64,000 nucleotides of DNA from Poa pratensis (Eukaryota; Streptophyta; Magnoliopsida; Poales; Poaceae): positions 4,721,726-4,785,725 of the forward strand of contig CAMZMU010000035.1 in assembly GCA_947311845.1 (NCBI GenBank), in the 5' to 3' direction. The notes under the pieces were generated by a model. It was given only the letters and a program-made list of their open reading frames with translations, did no database searches and was not told the origin of the DNA. This document shows, piece by piece, positions 29,791-41,621 of the stretch; the stretch's first letter is position 1, and each line of letters begins with the position of its first letter. The translations under genes and the position numbers were made by a program.

Positions 29791-30720
29791 ACGCGGAGAC
29801 GGACAGAGAGATAGAGCTGGTGGTGGCCGCGTACGCTGCAGATAGATAGATTTCTCTTTTTCTAAGACAAGGAAACGGGATACTTTTGAACAGCGGCGCT
29901 CTTTCTTATCTGTCCGAGTGCGACGACGGCCGACGGGAGAGAAAATGGATTCTCTTGCTGCACGTACGTCCAGAACACACCAGGCAAGCAAAAAGGGCGC
30001 GGAGGGGTGACGTGGAAGCGACGGACGGAGCACCACGTACGTACGTATTTGCCGTGGCCGTGTGCGTGTAGCAGGTCGTTTCACTTTCCATGACAGCTCA
30101 TATCCAGAGGACGGGTCCGTTCGGATAAGGAGCCCGGCCGGTTTGAAAAAGGTGCTCCAAATAACTATTTAAAGCATTCTTAAGGGTGGTTTCTAAATAG
30201 TCCCACCCTATATATATATGTATATATATATAATATATATATAAGTGGCCCTCTTAAAATGGCCGAATAAAGTTTACACAGGAGATTTGTGTCCAATGTG
30301 TGGGATTTGACGTTAAAAAGTATACTTAATCCGTATAACTTTACCAATTCGAAATGTTCGAAATCTGAAGAAATCAGCCGAATTGGGCTTTACCTGGGCC
30401 GTGTCTGCCATGCGCTGCACGTTTAAGCTTCTACACGTGGAGTGGAGTCCATCGTAGGCTTCGTGGTACAGGCTCTGGGGCGTGAGCGTGGAGTGGACTC
30501 GATCGTCAGGCGCCAGCGTCCGCTACTCTGCTCGCTCGGTCGCTCGCAAGGGAAACCTCAGGCCGCCAGCATGTCCAAGTACAGAACGAACGGAATAGAC
30601 CAAGATCAGATAAAAATCGATCGGTGACAGCGCCGACGACAATCCTCTTATCTCCACTACTTACAAAAGAGCAAACTAGGCAGGAAAATTGAATCTGAAC
30701 CATACATAGGCTTTCATCTA
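29791..30720. other. Intergenic stretch with TA microsatellite
   Basis: A TATATATA run occupies 30209-30243. Nothing else is supported. Frames of up to 100 codons here show no domain. Confidence 0.4.
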
Positions 30721-32070
30721 ACGACCGAGAATCATTTGTTCTCCCCTCTTCAAATCACGCAAACACGCACATCCCTCTCTTACTTCCCGATTTCGAGGAT
30801 CAATTACCACCGGAATCGCGTTCATGAGATGGTTAATGCCGTGAATTCCTCTCTTACTTCCCGATTTGTCGTCCTCCACCTTCGTGCAGCGCTGCTTCTT
30901 TCCTATCCTCCCCCTCGCGCTGCTCGGCCACCCTATTCACGTTGCTGGAATTGTGTGCAGACGTTGTATATCACCAAATAATTCCATGGGGCGACACTTT
31001 GGCGAACCAATCAAACGAACCACTATCACTCCAGTAGTGATCTGCAGGCGCCGGAGGCGATGGATCGCCGACGCCAACGGAGAGTGCATACGGCGGACGT
31101 GGCGGTGGCGATGCTGCGGAAGGCATGGTGCCGGTTGCGGCTGTGGGTGGTCGCCCCGGCGAGGGTGCGTCTGTAGGGCTCCGTCATGCTCACAGCCGCC
31201 AGCCCCGAGCAGGCCGCCTTCTATGATCGCCAGCTCGCCCTGGCGCGATACGGACGCCTCGGCCGCTTTCCGGCCTCTACCGCCGCCATCGCTGTTCTGG
31301 CCCGCGTCGGCCCCGCTCCATGCTGCCGTCACCTCCGTCGTCCAGCACCTCATCTCCCAGCCTCCCAGGTGAAGCCTTACATCACGTTTCACCTATTACA
31401 GATAGACCTGTGCTACACTGCTACGGAACTAGATTTCTGCTCTCCTTCGACCTGTATGTCACTTGAATTTTCTAGCCTTCCGAGGAAGAGATTGCTTAAT
31501 TACTCACCGGATCAAATGGTTCTTCTGCAGTTCTGCAGATGGTGTCCCGCTCGCCATGGTGGTACGACCTTTATGGCGACGAAGAAAGTGCTGCTGCTTC
31601 ACGCCGGCGACGACATCAAGAGGGATACGATCCTGATGGGCCTGAAGTACTGCTGCTCTTCGACCTTAGTTTTAAATAGCCGGCTATAGCCCGGCTATAG
31701 CGTTTTGAGCATCTTGGGGCTAAATGAATCCATGCACAATTTCCGGCTATAGCCCCATTTAACCCCGATTTAGCCCGGCTATAGCTCTTTTTGAGGGTTG
31801 GGGCTATTTGTTATAGCCGGCTATTTAAAACACTGTCTTCGACCATATTCTTTATCAGTATGTTTCCATTTGATTGATATAGCATGATCAGGTGGGATTT
31901 TCGTAATGACTGGGATGTTCTTATGTGCTTTGACGCCTCGAACCTACTCCTTCTTGATGATGTTGTATGCATTGTTACTACACTAACCACTCTAGATGTG
32001 GCCTCGAAGGATGGAAATGAGGGAAGGACTTTCTCTGTGTGTTTGGTTGATAATCTCCTGCATAAGTAAA
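30721..32070 (+). other. Unassigned gene-like region, probably exon fragments
   Basis: A GC-rich stretch (31060-31370) contains the frame MLTAASPEQAAFYDRQLALA and ends at a plausible donor (CCCAG|GTGAAG, about 31371). A second stretch begins MVSRSPWWYDLYGDEESAA (from 31545) and runs to LLLFD, where a MITE interrupts it. A third open stretch (31884-32069) contains DASNLLLLDDVVCIVTTLTT. These could be exons of one gene, but the frames do not link convincingly and no family is recognised. Confidence 0.3.
31666..31835. mobile_element. 170 bp MITE (hAT or Mutator type)
   Basis: The termini TTAGTTTTAAATAGCCGG and, read in reverse, ACAGTGTTTTAAATAGCCGG form inverted repeats. A perfect 9 bp duplication TCTTCGACC flanks it (31657-31665, 31836-31844). 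The interior repeats the GGCTATAGC motif. It lies within one of the gene-like stretches. Confidence 0.85.
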
Positions 32071-34376
32071 CAGTGAGGGAGCTTGTGGCGGGCCAGGCCA
32101 GTCTAGATGATGGTATAGAAAGACTAACATCAGTCCATACTGATCGATGGTATATACTCTGCATTCTCGATCTGAAAGATCACTTTTCTGTCAAAGAGAA
32201 AGACCACATCAGTCTATTATTTTGAAGTGATAGAAAACTAACGATAAATAGGAACCATGTGCTCTATTACACCACACATCTGGTTATAAACGTTTCCTGT
32301 ATATGAAATGCGCTAATGATTTAACTTATGTATATATTTTGATGTAATATGATTTCAGAAATTTGTGTGGCCAACTATGCAAGTTGCCGTCTTGTTATGA
32401 TTAGCCATGAGTCTTTTTTCTGCAGTGTGATAGACCATCGGAGCAGTTTTTCATTAGCACTTCTGACAGAGTCTCCTTGTTTGGAATGAGAACAATCTCA
32501 GGTGAAAAGAAGAGGTGCACACCCGAAGTATACAACTCCTGCTGGTCCCTATGTTGTTTCTTGATTTGCCTTGCAGAATACATGATTACTATTATATTGT
32601 ACAAAGGTGAGAGACCTTCATGTGTAAAGGCTTTGAAATTGCTGAGATGGAAACCTCATTACAGTCAATGGTTAGTTTGGCCCCCGGAACCAGGCAAATG
32701 ACCAGTTTGTGATATTAGGGTTGCTAATGCATGATCGAAAGAATGACACCCCTTTTGAGTTTTCTTCAATGCACATGTCCATGGAATGTTTTTTTAGGCC
32801 TTTGATTAGCTGCCGTGGTGCACCTCTCCAAGTAAAAAATCTAAATATTATTTAGTTATTATGATGATAATAATGAACATATTCAATTAATCCAGTCAGA
32901 GTTATGATGATAATAATGAATGCTACCATGTTTTGTCCGTATGCATTATTTTCATATTTCACTCGGAACTTTGGACCTACGAATAGTTGTTGAAACTTTG
33001 AGAGAATAGAGGAAACATGTTTATTAAATCTTGCAAGGAGTTTGCATAATATCTTAGAAATGTGGAACTTCTTTTAGGCTGATGTCAATATGAAATTATC
33101 ACAATATTGGACTGCAACTATTGTTCTCAAAATGCAAGAGTTTAAATTATTACATGTTGCTCTCAATCAGATTGCAGCTCTTGCAACATGAGAGAGTTCA
33201 CCAAGCCCTCAATTATTACATGTTGCCCTCAATCAAATCAACTAGGAATTTTGGAAGTTGTAGACACCACAGGTATGGAAACAGTTTATGAGCAGTGTAT
33301 TTTTGTAATTAATGGAGGATATATAAATATAGAAAGCTTATGCAGTGTATCAAGTTTTTGTTTGTTGCTCTTAACAGGGTGATGCCCAGAATTATTTCGA
33401 GAAATATTGACCCATGTTTGATAATGTCTTTGTGCTGACATGCATGGATAATGGGTTATATGGTTGTTCTTCTTTATCATAGAAATACAAATTTTATTCC
33501 TTGACCTGTGCATATGGAACTATGAAAGGTTGTGAGAGAGATTTTTTATTATTATATGCAAGTGTTTGCATTATTTGTCTTAAAAATATGTTATCCGCAT
33601 TGAATATTCCAATAAATGATTTATATGTTTGAATGAGACTGTATGGTGATTGATATGACTTAGAATTTTTTCGACATTTATTTGTTAGAGGTGTTTGATG
33701 TGCACTCTAATATAGTCATCATGGCTTGTGGACACGAAATGACAAAAAGGGGCTTGGTTTTACTGAGAAAATATTTGGCATGACATCTTGAGTAGGTCAA
33801 AATTAGTATTTTTACTTAAGATAGAGTCAAACATATAAACTATAGGAAAAGCAACTCAAAAAAAGGTAGGATTCAAATAAACCATGTTTGTATTGTGGAG
33901 ACGTGCGTGCACGTGCACACTAACTAGTTCGTCTATTGATCGCCAAAACAGTTAGGCTGCAAATTGGTGAGTTCAGAGTCCTCGTTTAACCTTTTATTCT
34001 TCAATTATAAATAGTTGATCATTGATCAACTTGGATCTTCGGCTCCTCATTAACTTTCGGCAGGGATCATTAGGGATCGGTTCTCGCCTCTTTGAATCAT
34101 GATGGGGAAATATGAATCTGGTGCACAAGCGTAAGGGGAAAGAAAAAAGATTTAAATAAATCACAAAAAGGTGCTATGGACAAATTTATTACAAAAGAAT
34201 CATCACAAGCCGATAATAAGTACAAGAATGATATTGTTCAAATAAACAGTATGCAACTGGAAGTTGAATAAATATGATTCTCAATGTATCCAATTTTATG
34301 TAAAATATTATACATTAGAATTGTTTTCTAGAATGTTTCATTAGTTTTTTTTTGTGTGTGTGAGATAGTGCCCGTT
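32071..34376. other. AT-rich stretch without recognised genes
   Basis: There is a local duplication near 33130-33235 (TTATTACATGTTGCCCTCAA twice, about 75 bp apart), long AT-rich tracts and no domain-bearing frame. Part of it (32400-32700) may be diverged transcribed sequence, but nothing supports a gene model. Confidence 0.4.
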
Positions 34377-34625
34377 TTAGAGTTTCGCACAGGCCCCGGA
34401 TTTTGCCGTCCCAGTCCTACTTGCATACGGGTCACACTTGTCAACGACGACGTCGTCACAGGTGTAGAGGCCCGAGAAGGTGAAGTTGTTGCAGCACTTC
34501 AGCTTCCCCGGGTTGATGCCGACCGCCTCGCCCTCGCCCATGGACGTGGCATGGAAATCCGCGAAGATCACCATGGCCAGAGGGACCTGGCCAATCACCA
34601 TCACCGTGCTTCCGCTGATCTTCAT
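34377..34625 (-). pseudogene. WIP1/Bowman-Birk-type wound-induced protein, damaged C terminus
   Basis: 82 codons from the ATG at 34625. A hydrophobic leader is followed by EAVGINPGKLKCC, then FTFSGLYTCDDV and DKCDP. This is the pattern of the grass wound-induced WIP1 group of Bowman-Birk-like serine-protease inhibitors (normally about 100 residues, secreted). Here the CCxxC motif has lost one position including its third cysteine. After CDP the Cys-rich second half is replaced by an unrelated tail (SRTGTAKSGACAKL), so the disulphide-bonded inhibitor fold cannot form normally. A TATA box lies upstream, so it may still be transcribed. The Copia nest begins about 200 bp beyond that TATA box. Family match is good; function is probably lost. 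Confidence 0.65.
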
Positions 34626-34717
34626 AGTTAATTGTTTGAGACCATCATTATATACCTGATCTCTTCTTCTTGAGCAGCCCTGTGTTTTGGTGGTGAAAGC
34701 GCAGTGGAACAGCTCTC

Positions 34718-34725
34718 TAAATATA
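34718..34725 (-). promoter_or_regulatory. TATA box of the WIP1-like gene
   Basis: TATATTTA on the minus strand, about 95 bp before the ATG at 34625, followed by a CT-rich start region (GAGAGCTGTTCC). Confidence 0.5.
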
Positions 34726-34924
34726 GGCGTTAAGATCGATCCCCGGTCATGGTAGGATCAGAAAGTGGCTTATTTTGCTATGCCAGTGACCGAAGGATCG
34801 AGTTTTTTTTTGCTATGCTTCTCAGGTTAGACTTTGACGCGTGGAAGGCGTCTGGTATCGACCCATGGGGACTGCATTGTAGACGGAAACCGTCGATCGG
34901 CAAAAATTATGTGGTTACACGTAC

Positions 34925-34970
34925 TGAAGATTGGTATTACTCTCGCACTGTTAGATTACATGGCCTCGGT
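34925..34970 (-). repeat. Remnant (last 46 bp) of the distal Copia LTR
   Basis: TGAAGATTGGTATTACTCTC onward matches the first 46 bp (+ strand) of the LTRs at 36132 and 52270. It is fused at about 34970 to gag sequence, with a GT shared at the joint. It retains the true terminus next to the CGTAC duplication. Confidence 0.85.
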
Positions 34971-36056
34971 AGCTCGAGCGGCGTGGATCATAGCACCATG
35001 ATCCCATGAAGACGGGGCAACAGGATGATGAACTGGCGGCGGGTAGCCATAGGCCGCCGCATAGACCTGAGCATGGCTGCCTGGATTGGGGCCGAGGATG
35101 CTGGTGGAGTTGGGGACGTAGTGCGGACAGTAGACCGGCTGCTGGTGCGCCGGTTGGTACTGGTTGTAGTGCTGGTGGCCACGTCCGTCGTAGCCGCGAT
35201 CACGTCCGCGTCCACGACCACGGCCACGTCCGCGGTCGTTGTTGTAGCCTCCATAGCCCCCATTGTTGTAGCTGTAGCCGCCGCCGTTGTTGCCGTAGCC
35301 GCCGTAGCCACCACCGCGGCCGCCAAGGTTGCCATAGCCGCCTCCACGGCCATGGTTGCTGCCGTAGCCTCCGCCACGGCCGCCGTTGTAGCCACCCTGT
35401 GAGCCACCACCGCCCTGGTGTCCACCCTGTCCACCGTTGCTTTGGATCTAGATCTCAGCGAGAAGAAGGCGCGCCTGGGCATCGGCGAAGGAGGTCAGAG
35501 GCCTCTGGAGGACGGCGGCTTGGAGGGCATAGGCCTCGCTGAGGCCGTCGAGCATGCGCAGGGTGAGCTGCCGATCATCAATGGGGTCGTCGACGTCGCC
35601 GAGCGTGTCAGCGATGGCCTTGATCTTGCTGCAGTAGGCTCCGATCGACATGTCGCCCTGTTTGAGGTCGTGGAATTCGCGGCGGAGATGCATGCTCCGC
35701 CCTTCCTTGTTGGCGGTGAAGAAGGCGAGGACGGCGCGCCAGGTCGCGTAGGCGGTGTTGTCCGTGGCCATGACAATCTCCTGGAGATCGTCAGCGAGTG
35801 TGGCGATGAACCACAAGGAGATGGTGAAGTCGGTCTTGCGCCACTCTTCATCAGCGAGATGCAGCGCTGTTTCCTCCTCCACATGATCACGAGCATTGTA
35901 ACGAGAGAGAAGAAAAAGAATGGTGTTGCGCCACTTACGGAATTTCTTGCCGGTCATGTCGAGCTCGAAGGAGAAGTAGTTCGTGATGTGGAGAGAATGA
36001 ATGGAGATGGGAGGAGGGATCAGGGCGAGAGAGGAGTTTTCAGCAGGAGAGGCCAT
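34971..36056 (-). pseudogene. Copia gag, second (partial) unit
   Basis: From the ATG at 36056 (MASPAENSSLALIPPPIS) the UBN2-type gag domain is open for 203 codons (HITNYFSFELDMTGKKFRKW, RREFHDLKQGDMSIGAYCSK, LRMLDGLSEAYALQAAVLQR). An in-frame TAG (35448-35450, where unit 1 has CAG) ends it. The downstream Gly/Arg-rich tail (GGRGGGYGSNHGRGGGYG type) follows. No CCHC zinc knuckle is present; the RG/GY repeats probably serve RNA binding instead. This copy keeps the stretch that unit 1 has lost. Confidence 0.85.
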
Positions 36057-36119
36057 TGTAGGGAAAAAGAGATCTGACTTATGCGTGGTTAGGAAGAACA
36101 GGGAAGAAAGAGCCTGGAT

Positions 36120-36131
36120 GCTCTGATACCA
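36120..36131 (-). other. Second Copia primer binding site
   Basis: TGGTATCAGAGC immediately after the central LTR, identical to 52258-52269. It shows that the central LTR acts as a 5' LTR for the second unit. Confidence 0.85.
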
Positions 36132-36328
36132 TGAAGATTGGTATTGCTCTCGCAATGTTAGATTACATGGCCTCGGTTACATTTATACAGAGAGGGAGAT
36201 CGTGAGAGAGATCTTGGGTGCGGAATCAGTGGCATGCGCAACGGCACTTGACCAAGCTAGCTAGAGAATACGATCAGCGGTTAAGGAGCTAACGTTACAA
36301 TACTGATGTACAGGCACATTCAGTTCCA
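36132..36328 (-). repeat. Central Copia LTR shared by both units
   Basis: About 197 bp, matching 52270-52477 with scattered changes and a gap of about 10 bp (GTGCAGGTGC missing). It has a polypurine tract upstream and a primer site downstream on the minus strand. Confidence 0.88.
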
Positions 36329-36362
36329 CCCCCACCCCCCCCCCCCCCCCCCCCCCCCCCCC
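36329..36362 (-). promoter_or_regulatory. Expanded polypurine tract of the Copia element
   Basis: On the + strand this is a run of C broken by one A, about 34 bases, directly before the central LTR. On the minus strand it is a G-run, far longer than an ordinary polypurine tract and able in principle to form G-quadruplexes. Confidence 0.75.
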
Positions 36363-37851
36363 AGTCCGAACGTCGTAAGGGACGACGTAAAGACTGGAGC
36401 GAAAATCTTCAAACACAGAAGTAGGTACACCTTTGGTGAACACATCAGCGAACTGAACTGTCGGAGGAACATGAAGCACTTTCACCTCGCCAAGAGCAAC
36501 TCGATCACGGACAAAATGAAGATCAATCTCCACGTGCTTGGTTCTCTGGTGCTGGACGGGTCCGACGACAGATACATGGCGCTGACATTATCGCAAAAGA
36601 TCACTGTTGCTCGGCTAGGAGGGCGATGCAGCTCAGTCAGAAGTTGGCGCAGCCAGCAGGATTCGGCAACACAATTGGCCATAGCTCGGTACTCCGCTTC
36701 GGCGCTGCTACGGGACACGGTTGGCTGCCGCTTGGAGGACCAGGACACAAGGTTATCGCCAAGGAATACACAAAATCCAGAGGTCGACTTGCGGGTGTCG
36801 GGGCACCCAGCCCAGTCGGCGTCAGAATAGGCAGTGAGCTCTATCGACGAGCGGCGAAACAGTTGCAGACCGAAATGAGTTGTGCCTTTGATATAGCGGA
36901 GGATGCACTTAATCAGCTGGTAGTGTGCGTCGTGCGGGGCGTGCATGAATAAGCAGACTTGCTGCACGGCGTAGGCAAGATCAGGCCGGGTGAGTGTAAG
37001 GTACTGGAGAGCCCCCGCAATGCTGCGATATAGCGAGGGATCAGAGAAGAGAGACCCAGCAGAGGCGGAGAGTTTGGAGCGTGTATCGACTGGTGTGGAG
37101 ATTGGATTGCAGTTGCTCATCTTGGCACGGGCAATGATGTCGAGGGCATATTGCTGTTGAGACAGAAAGAGGCCGGCAGAATTCTGATGTACATTGACGC
37201 CCAAGAACTGATGTAAATCCCCAAGGTCACTCATAGAAAATTCTCGTTTGAGGGAGGAAATGATGCTGGCGACTAGAGAGGAAGTGTTGGCAGTGAGGAT
37301 AATGTCATCCATGTAGAGAAGCAAATAAGCAATGGAGGAGCCTCGGTGGAGAATAAAAAGAGAAGAGTCGCATTTGGAAGCAACAAAGCCGATTGTATGA
37401 AGAAATGTGGTGAAACGAACAAACCAAGTGCGAGGTGCTTGCTTATGACCTTATACGGATTTTTTGAGTTGACAAACATGAGATGGAAATGAGGTATGAG
37501 TGAAGCCCGAGGGTTGTTGGCAGTAGACGGTTTCATGGAGATTACCGTGAAAGAATGCATTTTTGACATCCAATTGATGGATGGGCCAGGAGTTGGAGGT
37601 GGCAAGGCTGAGCATGACCCGAATTGTTACCGGCTTGACGACCGGACTAAATGTTTCGCCATAATCCACACCAGCTTGTTGAGTGAAGCCTCGAACGACC
37701 CACCTTGCCTTGTACCGGGCTAGAGAGCCATCAGAATGGAACTTATGCCGAAATATCCATTTTCCCGTCACAATGTTGACACCTGCAGGTTTAGGCACTA
37801 AACACCAAGTGTCATTCATTAACAAGGCATTAAACTCTTCTAGCATTGCTT
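36363..37851 (-). pseudogene. Copia reverse transcriptase and RNase H (3' part of pol)
   Basis: Continuation of the gene at 49516 after the nested element. Motifs in order: MLEEFNALLMNDTWCLVP, KWIFRHKF, YKARWVVRGFTQQAGVDY, QLDVKNAFFHGNLHE, the catalytic LLLYMDDIIL, then the RNase H part YSDADWAGCPDTRKSTSGF and SSAEAEYRAMA, HFVRDRVALGEVK and FADVFTKGVP. Defects are an in-frame TAA (37451-37453, in the normal KSLYGLKQ motif) and a 1 bp frameshift near 36560. Catalytic D and YMDD residues remain. The protein would copy element RNA into DNA, but this copy cannot make it. Confidence 0.92.
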
Positions 37852-37856
37852 GTCGC

Positions 37857-38092
37857 TGATGGTCCTTCACGTAGTTACCTGCGTGAAAAGTAAATGAGTT
37901 AGGTTGAGACTCCAAGTGCAGAGTGTGTAGTAAGTTCAAGACGTGTTTTCCCCACGAGGGGTGACTCGAGGGTTTAATATCGAACTCTCGGGGAATCAGT
38001 AGTGAAGATTTATCTTTCCTATCCTTCTTTTGGTTACCTACAAAACAAAGTAATGTTTTGGTCCTCAACCTCACCTAGTGGCTGTCAAGCAA
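37857..38092 (-). repeat. Athila-like 3' LTR, distal piece
   Basis: Matches 48548-48783 of the 5' LTR (TGATGGxCCTTCACGTAGTT onward). It is cut at about 38092 by the inner non-coding element, together with loss of about 180 bp of this LTR. Confidence 0.85.
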
Positions 38093-39267
38093 AAAAGATA
38101 AACATGAAATAATTGGGTAGGAGATAAAATAAAAGCAAAAGAAGGCAGGACGGCCGAGATTCCAGCCTCGGCAGGCCAGCAGCCTCGGCTGGGCCGGGAT
38201 AGCCTTGTCTCGGCTGGACCGAGACAGCAGCAACCCGGGTCGGCCAGCATCTCCAGCAACTTGGGTGGGCCAACATCTCCAGCCTCGGAGCAGGCCGACT
38301 CTCAGTCACCTCGGCGGGCCGAGTTCACCGATACCTCGGAAGGCCAAGGTTTCTCTCTAAACCCAGCTGGGCCGAGATCACCTCCAGCACCTCAGCTGGG
38401 CCGAGGCTCCCTCCACTCGGCTGGGATGAGGCGCTACTCCAGCCTAGGCTGGGACGAGGCGCTGCCTCGTACGGCATATCCTGCGCCTCGGACGGAAGCA
38501 GGCCAGCGTATCCCGCACCTCGGTTGGGAGCAGGCCAGCATATCCCACGCCTCGGATGGCCCGAGACGGCGTACCTCGGCCGGGTCATCTCCCCCTGCTC
38601 CCTTGCATCGACCGACGTCTCCTCTACATCGGCACGCTGCCTCAACCTCCGACATCCCAGCTACCACCTCGACAAGTACAAGATACCCACTGCCATCTCC
38701 AGAAGATCCGGAAGACAGGAGCTAGAAGACAAGGATAAGGACAAGGACAAGACAGGCCACGCCTATCCTGGACGTGGCTTAACATGGCTACAGTGCAGAG
38801 GACGGTACGGGCGTGATGCCTATACAGTGGTGACAAGACCCCAGTGGTCATATCATGTATAGTGTATGCATAGTGATCTGTGGGCCACCCCTTGTCCCCT
38901 GGGCTCCCTCTATATAAGGAACACCAGGGGGAACACTCCCAGGACGACGCCCCTGCGCGGGCTCACTCTCTTCTTCTCCCCCCGCTTACATGGAGCTCCT
39001 CCCAGCTAAGACCTCTTAGAGGCAACCTACGCTCAGCTCATGGAGCGCTTGTACCAACCATATGCAGAGAGGAGAATACACAGAGTAGGCTAGAGGCTGT
39101 AGTAGGGGTTTTATCTCTCACGAGAGCCCCGAAGTAGGGTAAATACTTGTGTTCATCTGTTCTTCCGTGTGCGCTCCTTAGCGCGCTATCCCTCCCCGAA
39201 TCCTCTAGCGTCCATCAGCCTCAAACTTAAGCCTACCCCTAGGCATCCGTTGTTTCATACGATGACA
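38093..39267 (+). repeat. 5' LTR of the innermost element (5'-truncated)
   Basis: Matches 41690-42820. GC-rich with CCTCGGCTGGGCCGAG repeats, a TATA box at 38911 and end GATGACA. The terminal TGTCGGGGATG found at 41622 is missing. Confidence 0.85.
38911..38919 (+). promoter_or_regulatory. LTR promoter TATA box
   Basis: TATATAAGG after CTGGGCTCCCTC, conserved in the second LTR at 42464-42470. It probably drives element RNA from about 38945. Confidence 0.6.
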
Positions 39268-39499
39268 GTTGCCGCCCACCGTGGGGCTGACAGTGGCGCT
39301 TGCTGGATCAATTCGGACGGGACCTTCGTCATCAACGCGGGGACTCGACATCGCCATTGTCCCCCGCACTCTAGCTTGCCGCTGTGAGCAGAGGCTAGCG
39401 CTGCCTCCACCAACGGACATCATCGGCAGATCCCGGATGAGAAAAGTGACTCGGGGACTCAACTTCGGCATCGTCCCCGTGTGTTAACTCATTTTCAAG

Positions 39500-40150
39500 T
39501 TGACTACAGTTCAAATCCGAGATATGCTGGTATGCTGTTAATCCGAGATATGCTGGTATGCTGTTAATCCGAGATATGCTGGTATGCTGGTAAATCCGAG
39601 GTATGCTGGAAATCCGAGATATGCTAGTATGCTGGTAAATCCGAGGTATGCTGGAAATCGGAGATATGCTGGTGTCCTGGAAATCCGAGATACCCTGGAA
39701 ATCCGAGATATCCTGGAAATCTGAGATATCCTGGAAATCCGAGATACCCTGGAAATCCGAGATACCCTGGAAATCTGAGATAAGGTTGGAAAATCCGAGT
39801 TAAGGCTTGGAAATCCGACTTAAGGCTTGAAAATCCGAGTTAAGGTTGGAAAACGAGATAAGGTTGGAAAATCCGAGTTAAGGCTTGAAAATCTGAGTTA
39901 AGGATTGGAAATTCGAGATAAGGTTGGAAAATCCGAGTTAAGGCTTGGAAATCCGAGATAAGGTTGGAAAATCCGAGTTAAGCTTGGGAAATCTGAGTTA
40001 AGCTTGGAAGTCTGAGTTAAGGCTTGGAAATCCGAGATAAGGTTGGGAAATCCGAGATAAGGCTTGGAAATCCGAGTTAAGCTTGGGAAATCCGAGTTAA
40101 GCTTGGAAAATCCGACATATGTTGGTCAAATCTGACATGCAGGTGGTTCA
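39500..40150. repeat. Tandem array of 18-26 bp units in the innermost element
   Basis: About 30 units: first a GAGATATGCTGGTATGCTG type, then GGAAATCCGAGATACCCT, then GGAAATCCGAGTTAAGGCTT. The unit drifts along the array, suggesting stepwise slippage. Confidence 0.85.
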
Positions 40151-40989
40151 AATCGAGATATTGGTGGCTCAGGGCGACAGGCCGGTGTTTCGGCCAGCAT
40201 AAGCGTCTTCCTCTACTGCTACAACAACACTACCTTGTGAGTATCAATTATATGTCTGCATCACTCTTTTAAATAGTCTCAAACAGTGCTCGGGGACTGC
40301 CCCCTCTTTTCTATCTTGTTTAGTGTTTGCCCCGGGACCAAGATGTCTTGACCCGGGGACTACCTAGTCAGTCAGTTCTGCTTCTTCTCCTACATAAGAA
40401 AAGTGACTCGGGGACTCGGTTGAGTTCGAGTCTGTGTCCTGTTGCATAGTTTCACTGCTAGACTTATTTTTGTCTGTTAAATAGAGTTGTTGTCCTGTTA
40501 AATATTCGTTATATATATGCTTGAACTAACATTGAAAGGTGATATCGGTTTTACCAAGAGAATATTCATTCCTGAGATCATGGTTTTATCGGTTGTCTCG
40601 AATTACCCAAAATATCATAGCATTATCGGTATTCTCCATATCGCCGTTTATTTCGGTTTGCAGTTATATCTCAACATCACCTCGTATCTCAAATCGTCGT
40701 TTATTTCGGTTTGCCAAGATATCATGGCATCTATCTCATATCATCGAGTGTCTCATAATTGATGTCTTTATCGGCTTAACCAATTATCATGGTTCTTCAA
40801 TTATCCGAGCTTACCAGAGTATCATAGCATCATTATCTCGGCACAATGAGTCAAAAGGTATCTCATCTCACTGAGTGTCACGTGTTGAGAAGTGTCTCAA
40901 CTCGTCATTTGACAAGTGCCCATGAGGGCAAAATGTCAGATTTAGCATGTGAAGGCGAAAGGCCAATTCAGCCAATGACGGCTATATGT

Positions 40990-41560
40990 TGGTGCAGCTA
41001 GCGCTACCGACATATCGGTATGGTAAAAAAAGCCTAGAGAAGGCTAAAACCCGACATGTGAGATGTGCCCATGCAGGCAATATGTCAATCCAGCTCAGGC
41101 TGGTGACATCTGATGTTGGTAAAATCCCAGAGTGGCTAAAAACTAACATACGAGATATGCCTATGTCAATTCAGCTCAGGCTGATGACATCCGATGTTGG
41201 TAAATCCCCAAAGTGGCAAAAACCGACATATGAGATATGCCCATATCAATTCAGCTCAGGCTGTTGACATCCGATGTCGGTAAACGCCCAGAGTGGCTGA
41301 AAACCGACATATGAGATATGTCCATGTAGGCTTATGTCGGTCCAATTAAGGCTGGCGGCATGCAACTTCGGTAATGCCCAGAGTGGCTGAAAACCGACAT
41401 ATGACGGTGCCCATGCGGCAATATGACAAGATTGCCAATGTCGGCAAGGACATCCGTATAAGACAGTGTCCGTGCAGGCAATATGTCAAATATGCCCGTG
41501 TTGGCAAGTTAAAAAATAATGTTGCCCGTGCAGGCAAGTTGTTATTTGTATGGAGATTTT
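40990..41560. repeat. Longer tandem repeats (about 70-100 bp) in the innermost element
   Basis: Repeated blocks contain ACCGACATATGAGATATGCC, CAATTCAGCTCAGGCTG and ACATCCGATGTTGGTAAA. About five degenerate copies precede the second LTR. Confidence 0.75.
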
Positions 41561-41621
41561 GATATTTGATTTTGTAAGACTGCGCACGACTCTGCGAGTC
41601 CCCCGCAGCCTCGGGGACTAA

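Noticed and set aside
29779..30091. Overlapping frames on both strands near 30 kb
   Set aside because: Low-complexity composition, no domain, no start or splice context.
34925..34970. Independent solo LTR
   Set aside because: Only 46 bp long, fused to gag and sharing the target duplication with the 52477 end, so it is the far end of the compound Copia element.
34988..35542. Ala/Thr-, Val- and His/Arg-rich frames opposite or beside gag
   Set aside because: Shadows of the Gly-rich gag tail; the same frames recur at 51296-51850 over the second copy.
39500..40150. CRISPR-like or regulatory direct repeats
   Set aside because: The units abut each other and drift along the array, so this is a tandem slippage array in an LTR element.
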